From assembly GCA_963781285.1 (NCBI GenBank), contig CAWAFI010000016.1:185897-249896 (forward strand): a stretch of DNA of 64,000 nucleotides, in the 5' to 3' direction. The stretch's first letter is position 1. Each line of letters begins with the position of its first letter. The DNA is from CAIWHR01 sp963781285 (lineage in GTDB: Bacteria; Pseudomonadota; Gammaproteobacteria; Burkholderiales; Casimicrobiaceae). Position numbers and translations under genes: made by a program. Of this stretch, positions 1 to 11,224 are shown in pieces. Below the pieces are notes generated by a model. That model was not told where the DNA came from. It did not search any database and worked only from the letters and a program-made list of their open reading frames with translations.

Positions 1-8
1 CACCGACG

Positions 9-1667
9 TCAATGACAGACGGTGCCCGCCGGTGCCGCGAAGAGGAAGCGCGTGATCTGCTTCGACTGTGTAGTTGCCGGCAGATTCCCGGTGCCGTTCG
101 TCGTATAGGCGAAGGTTGCGTTGTTGCCGTCGGTGAAAGTGAACGTCGCGCTGCCGACGACGGTGCTCGAGGCCGGCGGTCCGACATACGCATCGAAGCG
201 CGGCCCCGCGGTGCGGTACAGAGGACCCGTGTACGTATTCGTAACACCAACCCGTCCCGCGAGCGCGGAGAGCCACAGCGGCGCGCCGTCGACGTCGTAC
301 GTGTACCAGGTCGCGAACGCGCTGTTGCCCTGGTGCGCCAAGTTGACGCCCCAGCCCGACTCTGCGCCGTTCGGCACCCACCAGAGATCCTGGTAGTTCG
401 TGGCACCGCTGAGGTTGGGCGTTGGGCTGAAGGTGCAAACCGGCATCGGCCCGGTGCCGAGATCGAAGCGCGTGATCACCTTGGTCTGATGCACGCCGTT
501 CACGGTGTAGTCGAAGCTGCCGTGATCGGCGTCCGTGAACGTCAGCGTTCCGTTTCCGACGGTCGACGGTGAGGTGCTGGGCATGAAAGGCGACGCGTTG
601 AACGCCGAGCCGTGGCTCAAGTGGATCGGGCCGCTGTAGGTGGCGGTGCTGCCGGCCGCCTTGTTCGCAAGCATCGACAGCCACCAGGCCTTGCCGCCCG
701 TGTCGTAGGTGTACCAGGTCGCGAAGACGGCATCGCCCTGGTGCGCGAGATTGATGCCCCAGCCCGATTCGGAGTTTGCTGGCGAATTCCACCACAGTCC
801 GGCGTAATTCGCCGTCACGATGCCCGTACCGCCGACAGTGAACCCCTGCGGGCTGCCGATGCCGTCGCTGGACACAGTGATCGTCGCGCTCCGCGCGCCC
901 GGGCCGGCCGGACGGAAGGTGATGACGATGCCGCACGTCGCCGCTTGCGTCACCGCCGCGCAACCGTTGCTGGTGATCGAGAATTCCGCCGGATTACTTG
1001 AGGCGACGCTGGCGACGGTGACGGTCGTCGAGCCGATGTTGGTCAGCGTCATCACCGTCGGCGCGCTGGTCGACCCGACGGTACGGCTTCCGAAATCGAT
1101 CGGCGGCGGCCCCTGCAACTGGCCGGGCGAGCTGCCGCCGCCGCCGCCACCCCCCCCTCCTCCACCGCCGACGCACGGCGCAATCCCCATATTGCAGGTG
1201 TAGAGGAATTCGGCAATGTCTCCGAGATCGCCCAGTACGTTGTCGGGTGGTCGGTCCGCGAGGCACTGAAGCCCACTGATCGGGTCAACACAAGTTGGCT
1301 TTATCATTTCGCTATAAATGAAGTCCGCGCCGGGCACGTTGGGCAACTTCTGGCGAATGTAATCGGGGTCGCGTGGAGCGCCGCGAAGCAAGATCGGCTC
1401 GGGTGGATTTCCGACAGTATTCGGATCCAGCAACGGATTTGCGCCATGGCACTGGTTGCAGGTCCACGCCCGGCCCAGCGGCGCCGGGTCCTGGCCGTAA
1501 AGAAGCATGCCCCTGTTGGCATCGCCGCACGCCGCATTGGTGTAGGTACCGACATGATCGGAGGGAACCGTACAGTTGTGAGGGGGCGCGCCGGCAACCG
1601 CGATCGATGACCAGGCGCCAACGATTGCCAACAGAAACACGCCTGCAACGGCACGGAACCGTTCCAT
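9..1667 (-). CDS. Secreted c-type cytochrome-like protein with Trp-rich repeats
   Basis: The 552-residue product starts at a methionine followed by a hydrophobic signal peptide (about residues 1-27); a further in-frame start 42 bases upstream would only lengthen the N-terminus. A single heme-binding CNQCH motif lies at residues 70-74, followed by a 12-glycine linker (about 167-178). An Ig-like region of the choice-of-anchor D / ASPM-SPD-2-Hydin type (LTNIGSTTVTV) comes next. The C-terminal half has two copies of a module of about 110-130 residues, each starting near LWW..SGWG(I/V)NLAHQG and containing ATWYTYD. It is probably an exported, surface or periplasmic protein; the role of the repeats is unknown to me. 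The gene is convergent with nothing in the window and its 3' end is only 9 bases from the edge. Confidence 0.8.
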   Translation of the reverse strand: MERFRAVAGVFLLAIVGAWSSIAVAGAPPHNCTVPSDHVGTYTNAACGDANRGMLLYGQDPAPLGRAWTCNQCHGANPLLDPNTVGNPPEPILLRGAPRDPDYIRQKLPNVPGADFIYSEMIKPTCVDPISGLQCLADRPPDNVLGDLGDIAEFLYTCNMGIAPCVGGGGGGGGGGGGSSPGQLQGPPPIDFGSRTVGSTSAPTVMTLTNIGSTTVTVASVASSNPAEFSITSNGCAAVTQAATCGIVITFRPAGPGARSATITVSSDGIGSPQGFTVGGTGIVTANYAGLWWNSPANSESGWGINLAHQGDAVFATWYTYDTGGKAWWLSMLANKAAGSTATYSGPIHLSHGSAFNASPFMPSTSPSTVGNGTLTFTDADHGSFDYTVNGVHQTKVITRFDLGTGPMPVCTFSPTPNLSGATNYQDLWWVPNGAESGWGVNLAHQGNSAFATWYTYDVDGAPLWLSALAGRVGVTNTYTGPLYRTAGPRFDAYVGPPASSTVVGSATFTFTDGNNATFAYTTNGTGNLPATTQSKQITRFLFAAPAGTVCH

Positions 1668-2030
1668 CGAACATCTCCGATTGCTTGCGCCGGCGAAGCA
1701 CCCCGACATATTCCCGGGGAGGGCGGCCGCGAGACCAATATCCCAATGTCATAGGATATTTGATCGTCACGGCATAGGCAACCGGCCACCAGGGCGGCCG
1801 ACAAACGGGACAGCGCAGGCGCAATGAGCACGATAGGCAAACCGGGTCTCGCCGCGCTAAACTGCATCGCGCGCCGATTTGCGCCAGCTTGCGGGCGCGA
1901 GCGGACACCGGAACACGATGTACGCGACAAATACGGCTAAAGCGGAGCGGCAACGGGGAAACCCGCACCAACCCGATTAGCGACAAGCTGGTCGGGTTTT
2001 TTGTCGCCCTGCGCGCCGTACTTCACGCCC
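1668..2030 (+). promoter_or_regulatory. Intergenic leader upstream of metX with structured 3' part
   Basis: This 363-base gap separates the divergent cytochrome-like gene and metX. The first part must hold the minus-strand promoter; I cannot place -35/-10 boxes with confidence. The last 60 bases are the metX leader and hold the overlapping hairpins listed separately. A short GGCTAAAG stretch near 1935 faintly resembles the conserved part of SAM-II riboswitches, but I could not fold a full aptamer, so no riboswitch is called. Confidence 0.35.
1970..2007 (+). terminator. Terminator-like hairpin / possible attenuator before metX
   Basis: AACCCGA (1970-1976) can pair with TCGGGTT (1992-1998) and is followed by a run of six T (1997-2002), the form of an intrinsic terminator. 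A second, mutually exclusive pairing is possible between GCGACAA (1980-1986) and TTGTCGC (2001-2007), which would sequester the T-run. The element ends about 25 bases before the metX start, so it could attenuate transcription of the methionine gene. The pairing is seen; the regulatory role is inferred. Confidence 0.45.
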
Positions 2031-3849
2031 ATGCCTTCATTTGCTGCAACGACCGGTGGCACAACTGCGTCCCCGCCTTCCGGGGCGTCGGTTGGCGCCG
2101 TCGTCGCGCGGACGGCCCATTTCGACACGCCGCTCCGCCTCGCCTGCGGCGAGTCGTTGCCGGCCTTCGACTCTGGCCTACGAAACCTATGGGACACTGA
2201 ACGCGGATCGTTCGAACGCGGTGCTCATTGCCCACGCGCTGAATGCATCGCACCACGTCGCCGGCTACTACGAGGACGACCCGGACAACATCGGCTGGTG
2301 GGACAACATGGTGGGACCGGGGAAGCCGCTCGACACCGAACAGTTCTTCGTCGTCGGCGTCAACAACCTCGGCAGCTGCTTCGGATCGACCGGCCCGCTG
2401 ACGACCAATCCCGCCACCCGAAAGCCGTGGGGCGCGGACTTTCCGCTGGTGACGGTCGAAGATTGGGTCGACGCGCAGGCGCGGCTTGCCGACCACCTGG
2501 GTATCGGCCAGTGGGCCGCGGTGATGGGCGGGAGCCTGGGTGGCATGCAGGCGCTCGACTGGGCAATCCGCTATCCGGAGCGCATCCGCCACGCACTCGT
2601 CATCGCGGCGGCGCCCAACCTGTCGGCACAGAACATCGCGTTCAACGAGGTCGCGCGGCAGGCGATCCTGACCGATCCCGATTTCCACGACGGCCACTTC
2701 GATGTGTATGGGACCAAACCGCGGCGCGGCTTGCGCGTCGCCCGGATGGTCGGCCACATCACGTACCTTTCCGACGAACAGATGGAGGAGAAGTTCGGTC
2801 GCGCGCTGCGTGACGGGCTCAAGTTCTCGTTTGCGCCCGAATTTCAGATCGAGTCCTACCTGCGTTACCAGGGCGAGAAGTTTGCCGAGTACTACGACGC
2901 AAACACTTACCTGCGCATCACCAAGGCCCTCGACTACTTCGACCCGGCGGCGATCACCGGCGGCAGCCTCGCCCATGCGCTGACGCCGGCCACGTGCGGC
3001 TTTCTCGTCGTCGCGTTCAGCACCGACTGGCGCTTCCCGGCCGCGCGTTCGCGCGAGATCGTGAAGGCGCTCGTCGATAACAATCACGACGTGGCCTACG
3101 CCGAAATCGTGGCCTCGCACGGTCATGACGCGTTCCTGCTCGACAATGCGCAATACCACGGCGTAGTGCGGGCGTATTTCGAGCGCGTTGCCCGGGAGTC
3201 GACGGCTTACTCGACGTTTCGTCTCGGGCGATCGCTGGCGCGCAGCGTCGCCGAGCGGGCGCAGGTCGCCGAGCGCGCCGACTACGCGACGATTGCCGGC
3301 TGGATCGCGCCCGATTCGCGGGTGCTGGACCTTGGTTGTGGCGACGGCAGCCTGCTCGGGCACCTGAAGCGCGAGCGCGGCGCGACCGGGTACGGCATCG
3401 AAATCGACAACACCGGCGTGCTCGCCAGCGTGAATGGCGGTGTCAACGTGCTGCAGAGCGACCTCGAGTCCGGCCTCGCCGGGTTCGAGGACGCGTCATT
3501 CGATTGCGTCATCCTGTCGCAGACGCTGCAGGCGATGCGCCACATCGAGGAGATCGTGACCGAGATGCTGCGTGTGGGCCGCGAGGCGATCGTCTCGTTC
3601 CCGAACTTCGGCCACTGGTGGCACCGGATGCAGATCCTGCGCGGCCGTATGCCGGTGTCGTCATCCCTGCCCTATCAGTGGTACGACACGCCAAACATCC
3701 ACTTGTGCACGGTCGCCGATTTCGACGCGTTCCTCGCTGAGCGCCGGTGCGTGGTGGAGAATCGCGTCGTGCTCTCGGGCGGGCAGCCGGTGACGCTGCT
3801 GCCGAACCTGCGGGGCGAGCTCGCGATTTATCGCTTTCGGCACGCATGA
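2031..3849 (+). CDS. metX: Homoserine O-acetyltransferase fused to MetW, apparent frameshift near 2172
   Basis: The N-terminal two thirds is MetX (homoserine O-acyltransferase, methionine biosynthesis): it has ETYGTLN, NNLGSCFGSTGP, the nucleophile elbow GGSLGGMQ and the catalytic-His segment SHGHDAF. The rest is MetW, with the SAM-fold LDLGCGDGS, SQTLQAMRH and PNFGHWWHR. The two are usually adjacent separate genes in betaproteobacteria; here they share one frame without an obvious MetW start, so a true fusion is likely. The first 47 codons (from ATG 2031, ending LPAFD) are in a different frame from LAYETYG; one surplus base at about 2172 restores the expected junction. This is either a sequencing error or an inactivating insertion. 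Confidence 0.85.
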
Positions 3850-3963
3850 GTGAGCGGGGCGAAGCCGCCAAACCCCGGGTCCGCGCCGCCGCGGTCCGCC
3901 ACTGATCTCGTCGGCCGATTGAAGCGACATCGGTTCTGTCGTCAAACCCTTTAGAATCGCGCG

Positions 3964-5506
3964 ATGACCGATCCCGGCCACGCGGGCGATTCCTTCTCCA
4001 CGTCCCAGCCGCTCCTCTCGAACAAGCTTTTCTGGGTCGGCCTGCTCTACTTCGCCGAAGGTTTCCCGCTCGGCGTCTTCTACGAGATCTTTCCGGTTTA
4101 CTTCCGCCAGCAAGGCGTCGAGTTGCGCGAGATCGGCGCACTTTCGCTGCTCGGCCTTGCATGGACGCTCAAGTTCCTCTGGGCTCCGGCGGTTGATTAC
4201 TGGCGGCATCACCGCCGCTGGATGGCCGCCATGGATGTCGCCATGGGTTGCGCGATGCTGTACTTCGCGATGCAGGCGGGGCTTGGCCCCATGGTCTGGG
4301 TGGCGATCGGCGCGTTTACCGCACTGTCGGCGACGAACGATGTCGCGATCGACGGCTACACGATCGAGTATCTCGAGAAGGACGAGCTCGGGCTTGCCAA
4401 CGGCATCCGGATCGGCCTGTATCGCGTCGGTATGCTGGCTTCCGGATTCGTGCTGATGGCCTCCGACTGGCTCAGTTGGCCCGGCGCGTTCCTGCTCGCA
4501 GCCGCCGTGCTGTTTGTGTTGGCCGCAGCCTGCCTGGTCGCGCCGCGCGAGCGATCGCGCGCGACGCCGCGCGGCAGCGTACGCGCCGAGTTCGTGGCGC
4601 TCGCACGCTCGCCTTACGCGCTTGCCGTCCTCGCGGGTTTCGGGCTGGGCGTGCTGTGGCTGATCGACGGAACAACGAACCTGTCCACGACGCATCGCCG
4701 GGTTCTGGGCCTATGCCGTTGTCGGCGTGACGCTCGCGGTCACGCTCGTCGTTTTCACGGGCCGTTCGGTAGGGCAGCCGACGCGCGCGACGGGTACCGC
4801 GTCACACGAGACGCCTCAGGCGGAGGATCTCGTGCGGGGTCCGGTGTTCGGGGCGTTGATGGAGCTCCTGCGCCGGCCTGCGATCCTGCCCGTGCTGCTG
4901 TTCATCCTCGTTTTCAAGCTGCCGGACGCGGCGATGGGCTTCATGGTGAAGCCGTTCTGGGTCGACGTGGGCTTCTCGGCCGCGCAGATCGGATTGGTCT
5001 CGGTGAACATCGGCCTGGGGCTGTCGATCGCGGGCGGCATTGCCGGCGGCTGGATCACCGACCGTATCGGAATATTTCGCGGCCTGTGGATCCTCGGCCT
5101 CGCGCAGGCAGTGTCGAATCTTGGTTACTGGATTGCGGCCAACGTCGTCCCCCTCGCGGCGCCCGGCACGGTCGTGCCGTTCGAGCACAAGGCGATCCTC
5201 TATGCGGCGAGCGCGACGGAGTCGTTTACCGGAGGGCTGGGCACCGCGGCATTCCTCGCGTTCCTGATGGCGATCGTCCAAAAGGAGCGCGCGGCGACCG
5301 AGTACGCGTTGCTGTCCTCGGTGTTCGCGCTGTCGCGCTCGCTCGCGGGCTGGGTGGGGGGATTGGGAGCGCAGTCGATGGGCTATGCAAACTGGTTCCT
5401 GCTCACGTTCATCCTTGCGGCCCCCGCCTACCTGCTCTTGCCGTGGGTGCGGCGCATGCTGACCCGCAGCGGCGCCCAGGCGGGGCCCCTTGACCTCTCC
5501 CGTTGA
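3964..5506 (+). CDS. AmpG-like major facilitator transporter, apparent frameshift near 4690
   Basis: The protein is a polytopic inner-membrane carrier of the MFS family. The N-terminal half has FWVGLLYFAEGFPLG and LKFLWAPAVD, which resemble AmpG muropeptide permeases and related acetyl-CoA-transporter-like carriers; NDVAIDGY in a central helix also fits AmpG-type proteins. The second half, from AYAVVGVTLAVTL onward, lies in another frame: one surplus base between about 4685 and 4705 separates them. The combined length (about 513 residues) is normal for the family, which supports one gene. Substrate is inferred only from family resemblance. Confidence 0.7.
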
Positions 5507-5658
5507 GTTTCTTACCAAGAGCGGCACGCGGGGCCTCCGATTCCCGTGCTCTCCTGCCCGATGCGCGAACCAAATCGTCCGCTGCGCCGGCACGAAGCCA
5601 TGGCACTACTCTTGCGTGTGGCCCCCTGAAATGGGGACACGGTAGAGGAAACCCGGCA

Positions 5659-6417
5659 ATGAACCGCCAGAAATTCAGTGCAATCGGCCACCGCGATCAC
5701 GATTACTGCAATCCGATCTCGGCCGCCAAGATCGAACGACTGCTCGACCTCCTTCCGCTGGACGAATCGTCGCGCGCGCTCGATCTGGGCTGCGGCCGGG
5801 CCGAGCTCGCGTTGCGGATCATCGAGCGCTTCGGCTCGACCGTCATCGCCGTCGACCACTCGTCGCTGATGCTCGATGCGGCGCGCGAACGGGCCGAATG
5901 GACCGGCGCGCTGCACAAGCTGCACCTGGACGACATCGACATTCGCGAATTCAAGGCCGATCCCGAGACTTTCCACCTGGCCGTCATGATGGGCGCCGGG
6001 GGCATCGGCGGCGGGATGTCCGGGAGCTGCAACACGCTTAAGGGGTGGACCAAGGGTGGCGGCTACGTCCTGATCGGCGAAGGCTACTGGCGGCAGAAGC
6101 CGCACCCCGATTACCTCACGCAACTGGGCGGACTCGAGACCCAATACCTCGACCACCGCGGCAACGTCCAGGCCGGCATCGATGCAGGCTTGATCCCGAT
6201 GCACGCGGCGGCAGCGTCGGTGGATGAGTGGGACGAGTACGAGTGGAAGTACAGCCGCTCCATCGAACGCTATGCTCGCGAGATGCCCGACGACCCGGAT
6301 GTGCCGGCGATGCTCGACCGGATCCGCCGCTGGCGTGACACTTATCTGCGCTGGGGACGCGACACATTGGGCTTCGCCATCTACCTGTTCTATCGGCCCA
6401 GCACTCGCGTCGGGTAA
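5659..6417 (+). CDS. SAM-dependent methyltransferase
   Basis: This 252-residue class I methyltransferase has the SAM-binding loop LDLGCGRAELALR (about residues 40-52) followed by VIAVDHSS. The start at 5659 is chosen because AGAGGAAA lies upstream at ribosome-binding distance and because homology-like sequence begins at once; the open frame extends upstream but without coding character. A glycine-rich MMGAGGIGGG segment marks the middle. The methyl acceptor is unknown. It stands alone between ampG and the convergent ABC-F gene. Confidence 0.75.
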   Translation: MNRQKFSAIGHRDHDYCNPISAAKIERLLDLLPLDESSRALDLGCGRAELALRIIERFGSTVIAVDHSSLMLDAARERAEWTGALHKLHLDDIDIREFKADPETFHLAVMMGAGGIGGGMSGSCNTLKGWTKGGGYVLIGEGYWRQKPHPDYLTQLGGLETQYLDHRGNVQAGIDAGLIPMHAAAASVDEWDEYEWKYSRSIERYAREMPDDPDVPAMLDRIRRWRDTYLRWGRDTLGFAIYLFYRPSTRVG

Positions 6418-6464
6418 CACGCCCCGAGGTGGCGGCGCATCCGGTGGATCTTCGCCGACCGCTC

Positions 6465-8408
<1,944 letters not shown>

Positions 8409-8530
8409 GGGTGCAAGGAGTTGGGAGTCGAGGCGTCGCGAGCAGGCCGGGAAGCGAATTCGCGCGGGACCGGAGTGTACACGCCCGTACCTGAGGATCC
8501 CGAGCGGACGAGCAACCAACTGCAGTGGCG

Positions 8531-9310
8531 CTACACCGTCAGCTCGTGGTCGTAATCGATGATGAGCGGCGCATGATCGCTGAAGCGCCGCGCGGTGTAG
8601 ATTTGCGCTGCGGTTGCCTTGGCGGCGATCCCCGGTGTGGCGATCTGGTAGTCGATCCGCCAGCCGACATTGTTTGCCCACGCCTGCCCGCGATTCGACC
8701 ACCACGTGTACTGCTCCGGCCGCGGATCGATGCGACGGAATACGTCGACGAAGCCCAGATTTTCGAGCACGCGCGTGAGCCAGGCGCGCTCCTCGGGGAG
8801 GAAGCCCGAATTCTTCTGGTTGCTGCGCCAGTTCTTGAGGTCGATTTCCCGATGGGCGATGTTCCAGTCGCCGCAGAGGACGATCTCGCGCGCACTCCGG
8901 CGAAGCTTCGCGAGGTGCGGCAGGAACTCTTCGAGAAAGCGGAACTTCGAGGCCTGCCGGTGCGGACCGCTCGATCCGGAGGGAAAATAGACGCTGATGA
9001 CCGTCAACCCGGCGAAATGCGCTTCCAGATAGCGCCCTTCGGTGTCGAACTCGCGGCTGCCGAAGCCGGTAAGCACGCGCGGGGGCACCTTCGCATAGAC
9101 GGCGACGCCGGCATAACCTCGGCGCTCGGCTGCGTGGAATGCCGCATACGCTTTGCGCGGGGCGAGCAACGGGCGCGGAATGTCGTCGCGGTTCGCCCTG
9201 ATTTCCTGCAGGCAGACGATGTCCCACGGTTCGGCGCGGGCAAGATAGCGCGCGAGGCCGCGGCGCTCGGCCGAGCGGATGCCGTTGACGTTAAGGGTAA
9301 TGATTCGCAC
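8531..9310 (-). CDS. xthA: Exodeoxyribonuclease III
   Basis: This 259-residue endonuclease/exonuclease/phosphatase-fold protein removes 3' blocking groups and cuts at abasic sites in base-excision repair. The start is GTG 9310, giving MRIITLNVNGIRSAERRG; the family begins in the same way. Catalytic motifs visible are LQEIRAN, GYAGVAVYAK, CGDWNIAHREIDLKN, WRIDYQIA and FSDHAPL, covering the metal-binding Glu, the Asp-Asn pair and the C-terminal Asp-His. It is divergent from pyrE. Confidence 0.93.
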   Translation of the reverse strand: MRIITLNVNGIRSAERRGLARYLARAEPWDIVCLQEIRANRDDIPRPLLAPRKAYAAFHAAERRGYAGVAVYAKVPPRVLTGFGSREFDTEGRYLEAHFAGLTVISVYFPSGSSGPHRQASKFRFLEEFLPHLAKLRRSAREIVLCGDWNIAHREIDLKNWRSNQKNSGFLPEERAWLTRVLENLGFVDVFRRIDPRPEQYTWWSNRGQAWANNVGWRIDYQIATPGIAAKATAAQIYTARRFSDHAPLIIDYDHELTV

Positions 9311-9499
9311 GTTGGGCGAGGGTCGGCAGTTGCGCGACCACGTCAAATTTTGTGGCGTTGCATGGGCTTGCGCAACTGGCGTGAGCGCATGCGCGACTCC
9401 GGCTCGTGTGGTCGCCGGCGTCGCGCCGCGTAAGCGCCCGGCAATGCGGCCCAGTGGCGCGGGTATACTGGTGCAAAAAGTACCGACGAAGCGACGGCA

Positions 9500-10138
9500 A
9501 TGGTCGATTTTCGCCAGGAATTTCTTGCGTTCGCACTGGCATGCGATGTGCTGCGCTTTGGTGAATTCGTGACCAAGGCGGGCCGCCGCAGCCCCTACTT
9601 CTTCAACGCCGGGCTGTTCAATGACGGCGCGAGCCTGCGGCGCCTCGGGCAGTTCTACGCGGAGGCTTGGCTCGCCTCCGGCGGGAAGTGCGAGCAACTC
9701 TTCGGACCGGCGTACAAGGGCATCACCCTGGCGGCGGCGACGGCGATCGCGCTTGCCGAAAAAGGGCACAATCTGCCGTTCAGCTTCAATCGCAAGGAAG
9801 CGAAAGACCATGGCGAAGGCGGCACGATCGTGGGGGCTCCACTCAGGGGACGCGTGCTGATCGTCGACGACGTGATCACCGACGGCGGGGCCAAGCGCGA
9901 GGCGATCGAGCTGCTGCGGGCGCATGGCGCCGACCCCGCCGGCGTGCTGATCGCGTTTGATCGGCTGGAGCGAGGCAAAGGCGACAAATCGGCAGTACAG
10001 GAGCTGCGAGAGGAGTTCGGGATTCCCGTGGTGGCGATCGCAACGCTCGACGATCTGATGCGGTTCATCGCCGGGCGCGCCGAGCTGGCCAGGTTCGCCG
10101 CTGCAGTGACCGCATATCGTCAGCAATACGGCGCGTGA
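9500..10138 (+). CDS. pyrE: Orotate phosphoribosyltransferase
   Basis: The 212-residue enzyme converts orotate and PRPP to orotidine 5'-phosphate in de novo pyrimidine synthesis. It has the family N-terminus (KAGRRSPYFFNAG), the substrate loop GPAYKGI, the flexible loop NRKEAKDHGEGG and the PRPP-binding motif VLIVDDVITDGG. Length is normal. The next gene begins at or near its stop codon, so the two may be co-transcribed, an arrangement with a DUF4124 protein that is common in betaproteobacteria. Confidence 0.95.
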   Translation: MVDFRQEFLAFALACDVLRFGEFVTKAGRRSPYFFNAGLFNDGASLRRLGQFYAEAWLASGGKCEQLFGPAYKGITLAAATAIALAEKGHNLPFSFNRKEAKDHGEGGTIVGAPLRGRVLIVDDVITDGGAKREAIELLRAHGADPAGVLIAFDRLERGKGDKSAVQELREEFGIPVVAIATLDDLMRFIAGRAELARFAAAVTAYRQQYGA

Positions 10139-10302
10139 TGGAACCGTTGCCACAACCATGCAGGGACGGCGCTGGGGTGCCCTCGGGCCCGTCGACACCG
10201 AGCGCGGCGATTCGGCGGCAAGTGAATGCGGAGGCAGCCGTGCAACGGAAGGGCGGTTTGCGGGAGGCGGGGACCGGGCGCACGACGTGGCGCGGAGACT
10301 GG

Positions 10303-11022
10303 ATGGGCGCAGTGCTCCCTATCGCGGGTGCGGCGCTCTTCCTGGCCGCGTTCGTCGCCATGCCGGCTCCGGCGCACGCGGCAACGTATAAGTGGGTCGA
10401 TGAAAAAGGTGTCATCCATTACACGGACAAGTTGCCGCCCGAGGAGATCAACAAGGGCAACGTCGAGTTGAACAAGCAGGGCGTGCCGGTCAAGAAGACG
10501 GAGCCGGCGCTGACGCCGGAGCAACGTCGCGCCAAGACGCTCGAAGAGGAGCGAGCCAAAGAGACCGCGAAGCAACAGGAAGACAAGGCGCGCCGCGACC
10601 GCGCGCTCCTGTCATCCTACACGAGCGAGAGCGAGATCGACCTCGCGCGCAACCGCTCGCTGCGGACCCTCGACGATGTCCTCAAATCGGCGCATGCGTA
10701 CATCGAGCAGCTGACCCGCCGCCGGACCGCGATCGAGGCGAGGAAAAAGACCGAGTTCGGCGACAAGCCGACGCCGCCGGCGCTGGAGCGGGAACTCGAG
10801 GGCATCAACGCCGAGCTTTCGCGGCAAGCCGACCTCATTGCGCTCAAACAACGCGAAATCGTGCAGGTCAACGCGAAATACGATACCGACAGGCAGCGCT
10901 GGCGTGAACTGATCGCCGCGAGGGGAGGCGAGCCCGCCATGGCGGCGGGCACCCCGAGCGCCGGCGCGGCGTCCGCGGTCGAGCAGGGCCCCTATCCGGG
11001 AAACCTTCCGAAGACGAAATAG
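10303..11022 (+). CDS. DUF4124 domain-containing secreted protein
   Basis: From ATG 10303 the 239-residue protein has a signal peptide ending near PAHA, then the DUF4124 motif (YKWVDEKGVIHYTDKLP). The rest is very rich in charged residues with Ala and Gln and is probably a long helix or coiled coil in the periplasm. GGAG lies 5 bases before ATG 10303. A longer form from 10135, overlapping the pyrE stop, is possible but would place some 56 residues ahead of the signal. The function of DUF4124 proteins is not established. Confidence 0.75.
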   Translation: MGAVLPIAGAALFLAAFVAMPAPAHAATYKWVDEKGVIHYTDKLPPEEINKGNVELNKQGVPVKKTEPALTPEQRRAKTLEEERAKETAKQQEDKARRDRALLSSYTSESEIDLARNRSLRTLDDVLKSAHAYIEQLTRRRTAIEARKKTEFGDKPTPPALERELEGINAELSRQADLIALKQREIVQVNAKYDTDRQRWRELIAARGGEPAMAAGTPSAGAASAVEQGPYPGNLPKTK

Positions 11023-11049
11023 CGCACAGCCCATCGGGCGCACGGGCAG

Positions 11050-11073
11050 AGGGCGGTCTCGGGGCCGCCCTTT
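11050..11073 (+). terminator. Intrinsic terminator after the DUF4124 gene
   Basis: AGGGCGG (11050-11056) pairs with CCGCCCT (11065-11071) around an 8-base loop, followed by a short TTT. It sits 28 bases after the stop codon and about 150 bases before ettA. Confidence 0.6.
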
Positions 11074-11224
11074 GCGCAGGGAACATCTGCATAAGTCGCG
11101 CGCGACTGCGACGGGGAGTTTTCGGGATGGGATGCCTCAGTTGCCAAATGAGGCGAGGCGCAGCGAAGGGTGGCTCCCTTCCGACCTGCGATAATCGCGC
11201 GTTGCCGGATTCCACGATCGACCG

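Noticed and set aside
1930..1970. SAM-II-like riboswitch before metX
   Set aside because: Only a GGCTAAAG-like element resembles the aptamer; I could not draw the full pseudoknot, and the class is mainly known from other groups.
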